From Bradyrhizobium yuanmingense (GTDB lineage Bacteria > Pseudomonadota > Alphaproteobacteria > Rhizobiales > Xanthobacteraceae), in the NCBI RefSeq assembly GCF_029167105.1, contig NZ_JARFML010000056.1, positions 1 through 33,661 of the forward strand: a DNA stretch of 33,661 bases, written 5' to 3'. The position numbers and the translations under genes were made by a program. Below the pieces are notes generated by a model, which saw only the letters and a list, made by a program, of their open reading frames with translations, did not search any database and was not told where the DNA came from. Shown here piece after piece: positions 15,945 through 25,144 of the stretch. Each line of letters opens with the position of its first letter. Positions within the stretch are counted from its first letter, which is position 1.

Positions 15945-18608
15945 ATGGGCGCATCGATCCGATGGACCGCGCGAACGCGCGCGTTGTTCCGCCGCTGGCG
16001 CGGGGCGCCGCTGACGTGGCTGATCGCCGGCGGCTTCGTGCTGATGCTCGCGACCGCCATCGGCACTGCGCTCACCGTCGACCGCTTCCGGCAAAACGCC
16101 ATCGAGAGCGGCCGCGACAGCCTGGAAAGCGCCGTCCGCATGCTCGCCCGGCATTTCGACCGGCAGTTCGAGGACTTCGCGGTGCTGCAGAAGAGCATCA
16201 TCGCCGAGCTCGAGAACCACGGCATCGCCTCCGCCGAAATCTTCCGCAGCGAGATGGGCACGCTCGCCGTGCACGAGGTGCTGCGCGCGAAAGCCAGCGG
16301 CTGGTCCGACGTCGCCGGCGCCAATGTGTTCGATTCCAGGGGCGTGCTGATCAACTCGTCGCGGCAATGGCCGGTCCCCGATATCTCGATCGCCGATCGC
16401 GGCTATTTCAACCGTCTCAAGGACGATCCGGCTGCGCAAGAGGAAGTGGAGGTCGTGCCCGGCCGGCTCGGCAACGGACCGGCGATCGTGTTCGCGCGGC
16501 GCATCTCCGGCCCGCACGGCGAATTCCTCGGGCTGGTCTCGCGCGCGATCGCGCCCGAGCAGATCGAATCCTTCTTTGCCTCGACCGGGCTCGGCGAGGA
16601 TTCCTCGATCGCGATGCACCACCAGAACGGCCAGCTGCTCGCTCGCATTCCACACGTCGAGGCGATGATCGGACAGAACTTCCGCACCGGCACGCCGGAG
16701 CAAATGGCGGTGTTCGAGCGCACCTTCGTCACCACCCAGCTCGCAAGCCCGATCGACGGCAAGGACCGCATCGTCGCCTCGCGCCTGCTCACCGGCGAGC
16801 CGCTGGTCGTGGTCGCGACCAAGTCGCTCGATGCGACGCTGGCGACCTGGCGCACGCAGACGAAATTCTTCGTCACCATTGCCGCGCTGTCGATCGGCCT
16901 GTTGGTGCTCACGCTGTTTCTGATCTTCCGCCAGGTGACGCACCGGCTGTCGCTCGAGAAGCAGCGGCTCGACACCGCGATGAACACGATGACGCAGGGC
17001 CTGTTGATGTTCGATCAGGACGAGCGGCTGATCGTCTGCAACCGCCGCTACATCGAGATGTACGGGCTCTCGGTCGCCGTGGTGAAGCCCGGCGTCCACT
17101 TCCGCGACGTGATCCGGCACCGCCGGGACACCGGCTCGTTCGAGGGCGACGTCGAGGCCTATTGCGACGACATCCTGAGCAATGTCGGCCGCACCAAGAG
17201 CGCGATCGTCGAAACCGCCGACGGCCGCCTGATCGAGATCAAAAACCAGCCGGCCGCTGCCGGCGGCTGGCTCGCCACCCATGACGACGTCACCGAGCGC
17301 ATCCGCGCCGACGAGCGCATCGCCCATCTGGCGCATTACGACGCCCTCACCGATCTGCCCAACCGCGTGCTGCTGCGCGGGCATCTGGAACGCCGCGTCG
17401 CCGAGCTCGCCCAGGGCAAGCCATTCGCGATCCTCTATATCGACGTCGACGAGTTCAAGGGCGTCAACGATTCGCTCGGACACGAGGTCGGCGACGAACT
17501 GCTGCGCCAGGTGGCGAGCCGCCTGCGTGCCTGCGTCAGCGGCAACGACATGGTCGCGCGGCTGGGCGGCGACGAATTCGCCATCGTCAAGGCCGGCACC
17601 TCCGATCCGGCCGAGCTGACGGCACTGGCGGAAACCATTCTCAAGGCGTTGCGCGCGCCCGTGGATTGCAAGGGACAGGAGATTCCGACCGATGCCAGCA
17701 TCGGCATCGCCATCGCGCCCGACCATGGCGACAATCTCGACGATCTGCTCAAGCGCGCCGATCTGGCGATGTATGCCGCGAAATCGGAAGGCCGCCGCAC
17801 CTTCCGCCTCTTCGCACCCGAATACGACGCCAAGGCGCGGCAGCGCCGCCAGCTCGAGCTCGATCTGCGCCAGGCGCTCGCACGCGGCGAGTTCGAGGTG
17901 CACTACCAGCCGCTGGTCGACCTCACCGCCAATGTCGTCACCGGCTGCGAGGCGTTGCTGCGCTGGCGCCATCCCGAGCGCGGCATGGTTTCGCCGGCGG
18001 AGTTCATCCCGGTCGCCGAAGACACCGGCCTGATCGGCGAGATCGGCGAATGGGTGCTGAAGCAGGCCTGCCTCGAGGCCGCCTCGTGGCCGGGACGGAT
18101 TCACATCGCGGTCAACGTGTCGCCGGTCCAGTTCCGCTCGCGCACGCTGGCGCTCAAGGTCGCCGCCGCCCTCGCGGAATCCGGGCTCGCGCCGGGACGG
18201 CTCGAGCTGGAGATCACCGAGACGGTGCTGATCCGCGACGACGAGGAGGCGCTGGCGATCCTGCAGCAGCTGCGCGAGCTCGGCGTGCGCATCGCGCTCG
18301 ATGATTTCGGCACCGGCTATTCCTCGCTCAGCTATCTGCACCGCTTCCCGTTCGACAAGATCAAGATCGACCGCAGCTTCATCAGCGACATCGGTCAGTC
18401 CGAGGATTCCTCGCCAATCGTGCAGGCCGTGGTGCACATGGCCGCCGCGCGCCATATGGCGACCACCGCCGAAGGTGTCGAGACGGAAGCCCAGCGCGAG
18501 GTGCTGCGCCAGCTCGGCTGCAGCCAGATGCAGGGCTGGCTGTTCAGCCCGGCGGTACCGGCGGCGAAGCTGAAGCAGCTGCTGGCGGCGCAGGCGGTCG
18601 CGGCCTAG
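15945..18608 (+). CDS. Cache-PAS-GGDEF-EAL c-di-GMP enzyme, membrane-bound
   Basis: ATG 15945 follows GGGAGGG (15934-15940). The 887-residue protein has TM1 (about 24-46), a periplasmic Cache-type sensor (about 55-295), TM2 (about 305-330), a PAS domain of the PAS-7 type (about 343-455), a GGDEF domain (about 460-620) and an EAL domain (about 632-875). The diguanylate cyclase signature GGDEF is intact at 541-545. The inhibitory I-site RxxD is absent (SGND at that position). The phosphodiesterase side is also intact: EAL at 669-671 (CEALLRW), ITETVLI, DDFGTGYSSLSYL and IKIDRSFI. It could make or degrade c-di-GMP depending on the signal; which activity wins cannot be read. Typical outputs are motility and surface attachment. 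Confidence 0.95.
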   Translation: MGASIRWTARTRALFRRWRGAPLTWLIAGGFVLMLATAIGTALTVDRFRQNAIESGRDSLESAVRMLARHFDRQFEDFAVLQKSIIAELENHGIASAEIFRSEMGTLAVHEVLRAKASGWSDVAGANVFDSRGVLINSSRQWPVPDISIADRGYFNRLKDDPAAQEEVEVVPGRLGNGPAIVFARRISGPHGEFLGLVSRAIAPEQIESFFASTGLGEDSSIAMHHQNGQLLARIPHVEAMIGQNFRTGTPEQMAVFERTFVTTQLASPIDGKDRIVASRLLTGEPLVVVATKSLDATLATWRTQTKFFVTIAALSIGLLVLTLFLIFRQVTHRLSLEKQRLDTAMNTMTQGLLMFDQDERLIVCNRRYIEMYGLSVAVVKPGVHFRDVIRHRRDTGSFEGDVEAYCDDILSNVGRTKSAIVETADGRLIEIKNQPAAAGGWLATHDDVTERIRADERIAHLAHYDALTDLPNRVLLRGHLERRVAELAQGKPFAILYIDVDEFKGVNDSLGHEVGDELLRQVASRLRACVSGNDMVARLGGDEFAIVKAGTSDPAELTALAETILKALRAPVDCKGQEIPTDASIGIAIAPDHGDNLDDLLKRADLAMYAAKSEGRRTFRLFAPEYDAKARQRRQLELDLRQALARGEFEVHYQPLVDLTANVVTGCEALLRWRHPERGMVSPAEFIPVAEDTGLIGEIGEWVLKQACLEAASWPGRIHIAVNVSPVQFRSRTLALKVAAALAESGLAPGRLELEITETVLIRDDEEALAILQQLRELGVRIALDDFGTGYSSLSYLHRFPFDKIKIDRSFISDIGQSEDSSPIVQAVVHMAAARHMATTAEGVETEAQREVLRQLGCSQMQGWLFSPAVPAAKLKQLLAAQAVAA

Positions 18609-18690
18609 CAGGCGACGCCACGTCTGTCCCGGATGTCCGCTGCGAGGAAAGCGGCGTCGGTGAGTGTTTGGTTCGAGGTCGTGCGGCGAT

Positions 18691-18718
18691 TTGACAATCA
18701 GCGACCGACAGCTATCAA
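18691..18718 (+). promoter_or_regulatory. Candidate housekeeping promoter upstream of the SAM-cyclase gene
   Basis: TTGACA at 18691-18696 and TATCAA at 18713-18718, 16 bases apart, form a good sigma70-like pair in a relatively AT-rich patch. A 13-base dyad, AATTCATTGAATT, overlaps the -10 at 18717-18729 and could be an operator. The gene starts about 190 bases downstream at 18915. The remainder of 18609-18914 (306 bases) shows nothing else I can support: the short open frames there lack ribosome sites and coding-like codon use. Confidence 0.45.
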
Positions 18719-18914
18719 TTCATTGAATTCTGCGCACCTGGCTCGTCTAAATGGTGAGCCGCCGATCCGCCTCATTTTCGGGACGCGGGCAAGAACGCTC
18801 CAAATGCCGAGGACCCATTGGCCGCCGCAACGAAGAGCCGCAGCGAGGCCCATCCAAGCACAAACCGCAGGCATTTCTGAACCGCTCAGCGCGATTTGAA
18901 CCAGGGATTTCTGC

Positions 18915-21900
18915 ATGCCGAATGATGAGTCGAGGACGGGGACGGAGCGTCTGAGACACTGGCTTGAAGGCGTTGGGCTCAGCCAATACACGGACCTCTT
19001 CGTCCGCCATCGCATCGATCTCGACATCCTGCCCCACCTGACCGAGTCGGATCTGGCACAGATTGGACTGCCGCTCGGAGACCGCAAGCGGCTTCAGCGT
19101 GCAACGGCGTCCCTTTCCGGAATGGCCGCGCCAGCCGCGGGCCACACATTGCCCGCTACGGCAATCGTTGCGGAACGTCGCCAGCTCACCACGATGTTCT
19201 GCGACATGGTCGATTCCACCGCGCTCTCCGCGCAGTTCGATCCCGAGGACGTGCGTGACATGATCGCGAGCTTTCGCGAAACCTGCGTGGGTGTGGTCAA
19301 ACACTATGAAGGATTTGCCGCCCGCTTCGTCGGCGACGGCATCCTGGTCTATTTCGGCTACCCGAAAGCGCATGAGGACGATGCCGAGCGAGCGGTGCGG
19401 GCTGGTCTCGAGATCGTGCGGACATTGTCGACCGCGCCTGCGATCGAGCCGCTGGGTGCGCTCAGCCATGCGCCCGCCGTCCGGATCGGCATCGCGACGG
19501 GACTGGTGGTCGTGGGCGACTTGGTCGGCCAGGGGACCGAGGAGCGCGATTCCGCGGTCGGCGAGACCGTCAATCTGGCGGCGCGATTGCAGGGCCTGGC
19601 GCCGCCGAACGGGGTGGTCATCTCGTCGTCGACGCAGTCGCTGTTGAAGGGAAAGTTCGACTATCGCAATCTCGGGGTCCATGCACTCAAGGGCATAGCC
19701 GGGAGAATACAGGCGTGGCATGTGGTTCGGCCGTCGCGCGTGGAGACCCGCTTTGCCGCAGCCATCGGCTCCCGGCTGACGCCACTCGTCAATCGCGACG
19801 ACGAGATCGCGGTTCTGCTCGGCCGCTGGGAGCAGGCCAAGGCGGGCGACGGCCAGGTCGTGGTGCTGTTCGGGGAGCCGGGCATTGGCAAATCGCGCAT
19901 CGTCCAGGAAATCTTCGTGCGGATTGCGGGGGATCGGCACGGGCATGTCTCGTTCCAGTGTTCGCCCTACTACAGCTCGACGGCGTTCCATCCCTTCATC
20001 GAGCAGCTCAAATTTGCCCTGGGCCTCGACCGCGACGATGCTTCGGCCTCGTCTCTGTCGAGTCTCGAGCGGACCGTTTCGGCCGCGCATGGCGACATCG
20101 AGCAGATGACGCCGCTCTTTGCGGCGCTGCTGTCGATCCCGACCGGAGGTCGCTATCCTCCGCTCGATCTGTCGCCGCAGCAGCAAAAGGACGCCATCGT
20201 CTCCGCCCTCATCAACCATCTCCTGGGCCTCGCGCACGATCAACCGCTGGTGATCGCCTTCGAGGACGCCCATTGGATCGATCCGACATCCCGGGAGGTC
20301 ATCGATCTGCTGGTGGAGCGGGTCCAGTACACGCCCATCCTCGTCGTCATCACCTGCCGTTCCGAATTCAAGCCGAGCTGGAGCGCTCACTCTCACATCA
20401 CGACGCTGGTGCTGAACAGGCTGAGCCGGCAGCAGCGGACGACCTTGGTCGAGCGGGTTGCCGGCAGCCGTAAAATGCCGAAGGAAATCGTCGAGGACAT
20501 CATCGTCAAGACCGACGGCGTGCCGCTGTTCGTCGAGGAGTTGACCAAAGCCGTTCTCGAAAGCGACCTTCTGACCGAGGAACGCGGAAACTATGTGCTT
20601 TCCGGTTCGTGGCGACAGCTGGCAATCCCGGCGACGCTGATGGATTCGCTGATGGCGCGTCTGGATCGGCTGGGCCCGTTCAAGAGGATCGCACAGATCG
20701 GCGCCACCATCGGCCGGCAGTTCTCCTACGAGATGCTGAACGCAGTCGCCTCCGTACCGGCCGACCAGATCGAAGCGGCGCTCGATCGCCTGGAGGAGGC
20801 GGGGCTGATCGTCCGGCTGGGCCATCCGCCGGATGCGCTCTACTCGTTCAAGCACGTGATGATCCAGGATGCGGCGCATGCGAGCCTGTTGCGCAGCGAG
20901 AGGAGACGGCTCCACGCGCGGATCGCGTCGGTGCTGACACAGAACTATCCGGAAAAGACCGAGCGCGAGCCGGAGCTTCTCGCCTATCATCTGACCGAAT
21001 CCGATCAAACCCAGCCGGCGGCAGCTTCCTGGATCAAGGCCGGCAGGCACGCCGCAAGGTTGGGAGCCTATTTGGAAGCGATCGGCCATCTGCGCCGTGG
21101 CCTAGCGGTCGTCCTCGGCAGTCCCGAGATGCCCGACCGCGATGAAATGGAGCTGGAGCTTCGCATTGCGCTGGGTAACGCGCTGATCGCTGCCAAAGGT
21201 TACGGCACACAGGAGGTGGAAGACAATTTTGCCCGAGGCCTCGAGCTCGGACAGCAGCTCGATGATGAAGACAAGGTGCTAGCGGCGATAAGAGGGCTCT
21301 GGATGCACCACTTCATTCGGGCTGACCTGACCAAGGCACACGGTCTGAGTGCCGCACTCCTGAAATTCGCCAAACGGGAACGTCCGAGCGAGTTGCTGTC
21401 GAAGCAGACCCTGTACCTCGTGGAGGCCCACAGGTCGATCGCGGCGACCATGCTTTACCGCGGGCGGTTTCTGGCGGCGCAACATCATCTTCGTCGCTCC
21501 ATCCAACTCGATGATCCGGCCCTGCATCGCGGTTCGGCGGAAAGGCTCCTCAATCCAGGCGTCATGTCGATGTCGTACCTCGGATACCTGCTATGGTTCC
21601 TGGGCCAGCCCGACACCGCGCGGCAGCACAGCGAGCAGGCGATTTCCGATGCCGAGCAAATGCGCCATCCTTTTACGCTGGCATTCGCGCAGGTGTTTGG
21701 CGCATACCTTTGTCAGCATCTGCGCGACGTCACGGGCACCAGAGATTATGCCAGCCGCGCGATGACCATTTCATCGCAACACGGCTTTCTGCATTGGAAG
21801 CAACAGGCCACCATTCTGCATGGATGGGCGCTGACTGAGCTCGGGGACATGGATGCAGGTCTGAGCGAAATGCGCACGGGCGTCGAGGGTTATGAGGCGC

Positions 21901-22379
21901 AGAATTCCTGGCTCGCCAGTTGCTGGTTCAGATGCCTCCTCGCGCAAGGCTATGCGAGGGCCGGTCTGTCGGAAGCGGCCTTGCGCGCGCTCGATGGTGC
22001 CTTGACGGTCGCGAAGAGGACGGGCGATCACTTCTATCTGGCGGAGATCTACCGCCTGCAAGGGGAGTTCATCCGGGCCCATGCCGGACCAGCGGCCGAC
22101 TCCGAGGAGTTGTTCGTGCAGTCGCTGGAAGTCGCGCGCGGACAGAATGCCCGCTCCTGGGAGCTGCGGACAGCCGTCAGCCTGGCCCGCCTCTGGCGAG
22201 ATTCCGACAAGCTTGAGCAGGCGGTGGATCTGCTTGTGCCTGTTGTCGGCAGGCTCCGTGAAGGGCTCGTCACGCCGGACGTGAAAGAAGCCATCGCGCT
22301 CGCAAACGAGCTCGATGTGCTGTCAACCAGAGATCAGCCATGGATCGCGCGAATCAATTCGATCCGACAGTGCCCGTGA
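18915..22379 (+). CDS. SAM domain-nucleotidyl cyclase-AAA ATPase-helical repeat signalling protein
   Basis: ATG 18915 has CAGGGA upstream. The 1154-residue soluble protein starts with a SAM domain (about 8-68, LRHWLEGVGLSQYTDLF). A class III cyclase domain follows (about 80-260), with metal Asp D97 (FCDMVDST) and D141 (FVGDG). Next is a STAND/AAA-16 ATPase: Walker A GEPGIGKS at 320-327 and Walker B near 450 (VIAFEDAHWID). The C-terminal half (about 640-1150) is TPR-like helical repeats. In the cyclase domain the purine-reading Lys is R137 and the Asp is E217, so nucleotide specificity, or activity itself, is uncertain. The architecture is common in Bradyrhizobium and resembles STAND sensors that oligomerise on ligand. 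The last 26 bases overlap the 3' end of the converging kinase gene. Confidence 0.93.
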   Translation: MPNDESRTGTERLRHWLEGVGLSQYTDLFVRHRIDLDILPHLTESDLAQIGLPLGDRKRLQRATASLSGMAAPAAGHTLPATAIVAERRQLTTMFCDMVDSTALSAQFDPEDVRDMIASFRETCVGVVKHYEGFAARFVGDGILVYFGYPKAHEDDAERAVRAGLEIVRTLSTAPAIEPLGALSHAPAVRIGIATGLVVVGDLVGQGTEERDSAVGETVNLAARLQGLAPPNGVVISSSTQSLLKGKFDYRNLGVHALKGIAGRIQAWHVVRPSRVETRFAAAIGSRLTPLVNRDDEIAVLLGRWEQAKAGDGQVVVLFGEPGIGKSRIVQEIFVRIAGDRHGHVSFQCSPYYSSTAFHPFIEQLKFALGLDRDDASASSLSSLERTVSAAHGDIEQMTPLFAALLSIPTGGRYPPLDLSPQQQKDAIVSALINHLLGLAHDQPLVIAFEDAHWIDPTSREVIDLLVERVQYTPILVVITCRSEFKPSWSAHSHITTLVLNRLSRQQRTTLVERVAGSRKMPKEIVEDIIVKTDGVPLFVEELTKAVLESDLLTEERGNYVLSGSWRQLAIPATLMDSLMARLDRLGPFKRIAQIGATIGRQFSYEMLNAVASVPADQIEAALDRLEEAGLIVRLGHPPDALYSFKHVMIQDAAHASLLRSERRRLHARIASVLTQNYPEKTEREPELLAYHLTESDQTQPAAASWIKAGRHAARLGAYLEAIGHLRRGLAVVLGSPEMPDRDEMELELRIALGNALIAAKGYGTQEVEDNFARGLELGQQLDDEDKVLAAIRGLWMHHFIRADLTKAHGLSAALLKFAKRERPSELLSKQTLYLVEAHRSIAATMLYRGRFLAAQHHLRRSIQLDDPALHRGSAERLLNPGVMSMSYLGYLLWFLGQPDTARQHSEQAISDAEQMRHPFTLAFAQVFGAYLCQHLRDVTGTRDYASRAMTISSQHGFLHWKQQATILHGWALTELGDMDAGLSEMRTGVEGYEAQNSWLASCWFRCLLAQGYARAGLSEAALRALDGALTVAKRTGDHFYLAEIYRLQGEFIRAHAGPAADSEELFVQSLEVARGQNARSWELRTAVSLARLWRDSDKLEQAVDLLVPVVGRLREGLVTPDVKEAIALANELDVLSTRDQPWIARINSIRQCP

Positions 22380-24534
22380 CCGGCATCGACATGCGACAGC
22401 GCACGCCGCCCGGTTCGAAGGCGAGATCGAACTCGCCGCCGAGATCCGCCTCGACACAGCGCTCCATCAGCCGCGTGCCGAAGCCGCGGCGCACGGGTGG
22501 CGTGACTTTCGGCCCGCCGGATTCCACCCATTCATATTCGAGAATGGTGCCGTGCCCGGCATTCCGCAGGCTCCATCGCATCAAGAGCGTCCCATCCGGC
22601 ACCGACAAGGCACCGTACTTGGTCGCATTGGTCAGGAGCTCGTTGAGAACCATCGTAAAGCTGAGCGCCGAGCGAGCATTGAGCGCGATGGGGGGACCCT
22701 GCATTCTGATCCGGCCGTCTTCCGCCACCGGCGCCGTGATGTCCTCGACGAGCCGCTGGAGCGGAGCGTCGTGCCACTTGCGCTCGGTCAAGAGATCATG
22801 CGCGCGAGAGAGCGCCAGCAACCGTCCCTCAAAGGTTCGCTTGAAGTCGTCCAGGCTGCTGGTATGGCGCGCGGTCTGGCTGGCGAGCGATTGCACCGTC
22901 GCCAGGGTGTTCTTGACGCGATGATTGAGCTCGTCGATCAGAAGCGCTTGCGCCACTTCCGCGCGCTTGCGTTCGGTGATGTCGACCAGCATGTTGACCG
23001 CACCGATCATCCTGCCCTCGGAATCGTAGAGCGGCGTCGGATAGGGAATGAACGGCACGCGCGTGCCGTCAGGTCGCTCCGCGACAGCCTCCACGCCTCG
23101 CACGGGCCGTCCTTCCCGCAGCGCGATCGCCATCGGACATTGGTCGTGCGGCAGAGGCGTGCCGTCGGGCCAATAGAGCTTCCAGGTCACGCACCATTCG
23201 TCACCGGGCAGCGGCGTCCGCCCGGCCATCTCGACGGCGGTCTTGTTGTAGAAGGTGATGCGACCGTTTGCGTCGGTGGTGTAGAGCGCGGCAGGCAGCG
23301 CCTCGAGCAGATCGCGCATATGCTGCTCGCTCTCGCGGATTCGATCCTGCAATCGCTTGGCTTCCGTGACGTCGTGACTGACGCGAACGCCGTAACGGAA
23401 GCGTCCCGCGCTGTCCCTGACTGAAGAGCTGAAAATCTCGAGATAACGCACGCTGCCGTCGGGGCGCAGGGCGCGCTTGCGGTAGGCGTAGCTGGGAATC
23501 TCGCCACGGACCTGCTGCTCGTAGAGGGCAAGATCCGCGGCGCAATCGTCGGGATGAGTATAATCGGAAAAGCTCATCGCCAGCAGCTCTTCACGGGATC
23601 TCCCGGTGATCTCGCTCAGATAATCGTTGACCCGGAGCAGCCGCCCATGTTCATCGGCCTCGGCGATGCCGACCTTGGCCGCTTGGTAGGTTGCAGCGAG
23701 GCGAGTCTCGCTCGCCTCGCGCGCCAGCTCGGCCACGTGCAGTTCGGTGACGTCAGTTGTAAAGCAGCGCGTGCTGACGAACTTGCCGTCCTCGACACGA
23801 CTGTTGGAAGTGATCAGCACGTGCTTGATCGAACCGTCCTTCGCGCGCAGGCGGGCGGGATAGCGGTCCAGCCTTTCGCCACAGGACAGGCGGTGAAGAA
23901 TGTCGCCGATGACGGGGGCGTCCGCGTGAAATTCGGCCACGTGATGGCCGATATATTCTTCGGCGCTGTAGCCCAGCAGATCGAGCTCGGCCTGATTGGC
24001 CCTGCGAATGATGCCGTCGCCACCCACGATGTGGAGCCCGACCGCACTGTTGTCGAAGAAGTCCTCGAGATCCTTGGTTTTCGCGCGGACCTCTGGTTCG
24101 ATCGTCTTGCGATCTGAAACGTCCTGAAAGCAGTTGATTGCGCCCTGGATGCGGCCGGCGTGATCGCGCAGCGGACGGATGTTCACGAGCGCCGTGATCC
24201 GGGAGCCGTCCGGTCGCTCCATCATGACCTCGGTGTTGCGCGTGGGGAGACCGAGCCGGACCGCCGTGGCCATGGGGCACTCGAAATGCGGAAGCAGGGT
24301 GCCGTCCATCCTGTAGAGACGATGCGACCCGCAGAACTTCTCGGCGAAACCAAGCTTCGGAGTTCTGCCCCACACCTCCGCGGCTTCGCCGTTGTAAGTC
24401 ACGATCCAACCTTCGCTATCGCAGACATAGACCGCGCCCGGAATGGCCTCGAGCGCACCCGGAGCCGCCGCCACCAGGGCCTCGAATTCGGTCGGCTTGC
24501 GGGCAGAGAGCGGAAATTCCTCGACATTCGACAT
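22354..24534 (-). CDS. Four-PAS HWE-family sensor histidine kinase, cytosolic
   Basis: The 726-residue protein starts at the ATG complementary to 24532-24534 and has no membrane segment or receiver domain. Four PAS units occupy about 20-140, 150-280, 285-405 and 410-530; units one and four are alike (both contain DGT.LPH..CPMA), hinting at an internal duplication. The kinase core carries the HWE signatures: phospho-acceptor H538 in LIDELNHRVKNTLATVQSLA, N-box ELLTNATKYGALS, and W-V-E in YEWVESGGP. HWE and related HisKA_2 kinases often feed the PhyR general stress pathway of alphaproteobacteria. An EcfG-type promoter (24581-24605) sits directly upstream, so it may be both an input to and a target of that response. 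No cognate response regulator is adjacent. Confidence 0.93.
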   Translation of the reverse strand: MSNVEEFPLSARKPTEFEALVAAAPGALEAIPGAVYVCDSEGWIVTYNGEAAEVWGRTPKLGFAEKFCGSHRLYRMDGTLLPHFECPMATAVRLGLPTRNTEVMMERPDGSRITALVNIRPLRDHAGRIQGAINCFQDVSDRKTIEPEVRAKTKDLEDFFDNSAVGLHIVGGDGIIRRANQAELDLLGYSAEEYIGHHVAEFHADAPVIGDILHRLSCGERLDRYPARLRAKDGSIKHVLITSNSRVEDGKFVSTRCFTTDVTELHVAELAREASETRLAATYQAAKVGIAEADEHGRLLRVNDYLSEITGRSREELLAMSFSDYTHPDDCAADLALYEQQVRGEIPSYAYRKRALRPDGSVRYLEIFSSSVRDSAGRFRYGVRVSHDVTEAKRLQDRIRESEQHMRDLLEALPAALYTTDANGRITFYNKTAVEMAGRTPLPGDEWCVTWKLYWPDGTPLPHDQCPMAIALREGRPVRGVEAVAERPDGTRVPFIPYPTPLYDSEGRMIGAVNMLVDITERKRAEVAQALLIDELNHRVKNTLATVQSLASQTARHTSSLDDFKRTFEGRLLALSRAHDLLTERKWHDAPLQRLVEDITAPVAEDGRIRMQGPPIALNARSALSFTMVLNELLTNATKYGALSVPDGTLLMRWSLRNAGHGTILEYEWVESGGPKVTPPVRRGFGTRLMERCVEADLGGEFDLAFEPGGVRCRMSMPVTGTVGSN

Positions 24535-24580
24535 ACATAGCCCCGACGTGGCGCAGGCGGGCGCCTACGCAATGAGCTTG

Positions 24581-24605
24581 AACGCATGCAAGCCCAGAGC
24601 GTTCC
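24581..24605 (-). promoter_or_regulatory. EcfG-type general stress promoter for the HWE kinase
   Basis: Read on the minus strand, GGAAC (24605-24601), a 16-base spacer and CGTT (24584-24581) match the EcfG sigma-factor consensus GGAAC-N16/17-cGTT exactly. Transcription would start near 24574, giving a leader of about 40 bases to the kinase ATG at 24534. The region 24535-24746 shows no other feature. Confidence 0.72.
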
Positions 24606-24746
24606 AAGGCCCGCCAACCGCTGGTTGAGACCTGGCGCCGAGTGCGGTCAAAGCGTCCGCGAGCGGCGCTTCGACAGTCGGGACTCCCCCGAGCTCGCGG
24701 TTATCGCCTCGCCGATCCGGAACGAGCTCGGCAAGGCAAGAGAAGC

Positions 24747-24869
24747 TCACATCCGTCGGCGGGCCGCCTGCACTTCGACGAATTCGGAGTCGGGGTGGCT
24801 GACGATGGTGGCGACCCAGATGCCGCTGATGATCAGCGACCAGGCGGTGTTCCAACAGATCCAAAACAC
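24747..24869 (-). CDS. 40-residue membrane microprotein
   Basis: A GTG start (complement of 24867-24869) sits 7 bases behind a strong minus-strand ribosome site, AAGGGAGG. The product begins MFWICWNTAWSLIISGIWVA: one Trp-rich membrane helix (about 2-23), then a short polar, basic tail ending ARRRM. The larger frame around it is open, but the ribosome site and promoter both point to this start. An exact EcfG-type promoter lies at 24906-24930, with a predicted leader of about 30 bases. The gene is on the same strand as, and 212 bases upstream of, the HWE kinase, so a stress-induced membrane partner is an attractive but unproven idea. I do not recognise a family. Confidence 0.65.
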   Translation of the reverse strand: MFWICWNTAWSLIISGIWVATIVSHPDSEFVEVQAARRRM

Positions 24870-24905
24870 GAGCCAGCCTCCCTTTCCTCTCTCAGGCCCC
24901 GAGCT

Positions 24906-24930
24906 AACGGCAGAGCGATGCCGCCGTTCC
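24906..24930 (-). promoter_or_regulatory. EcfG-type general stress promoter for the 40-residue microprotein
   Basis: On the minus strand, GGAAC (24930-24926), a 16-base spacer and CGTT (24909-24906) again match the EcfG consensus exactly, with the same spacing as the promoter at 24581-24605. The distance to the ribosome site and the GTG at 24869 suits a leader of about 30 bases. Confidence 0.72.
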
Positions 24931-24967
24931 CGGCACAAGGCCCGCCGCGTCGGCGCGCGGCGAGATT

Positions 24968-25144
24968 CTATTTTGGTTTGGTCGGCGGCGCCGCCCGATC
25001 GGTTTGGCCGGTGTGGCGCTTTGCCACGACGTCCGCGTCGCGCTCGCCCTCGTGTGGGCGCGGCGGAGGCTTGGGCTGGCCGGCTTGACCGCCATGCTTG
25101 CCGCCCATGTCGGGCTTGCCTTCGAGATCGTTGGCGCGGGGCAT
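24968..25144 (-). CDS. Small hydrophilic protein, 58 residues, unrecognised
   Basis: From the ATG complementary to 25142-25144 the frame gives a hydrophilic Gly/Pro/Lys-rich chain (MPRANDLEGKPDMGGKHGGQ, then PKPPPRPHEGERDADVVAKR) ending at TAG (24968-24970). Codons are mostly G or C at the third base, and the composition is that of a disordered protein, reminiscent of small stress-associated proteins with GG-K motifs. A stop codon lies three codons above the ATG, so no longer start exists, and no clear ribosome site is present. It lies on the same strand as, and upstream of, the microprotein and kinase. Function unknown; existence moderately likely. Confidence 0.45.
   Translation of the reverse strand: MPRANDLEGKPDMGGKHGGQAGQPKPPPRPHEGERDADVVAKRHTGQTDRAAPPTKPK

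Noticed and set aside
18751..18954. A 67-codon open frame before and across the SAM-cyclase start
   Set aside because: It has no ribosome site, its composition is Arg/Ser-rich and shadow-like, and it overlaps the well-supported start at 18915.
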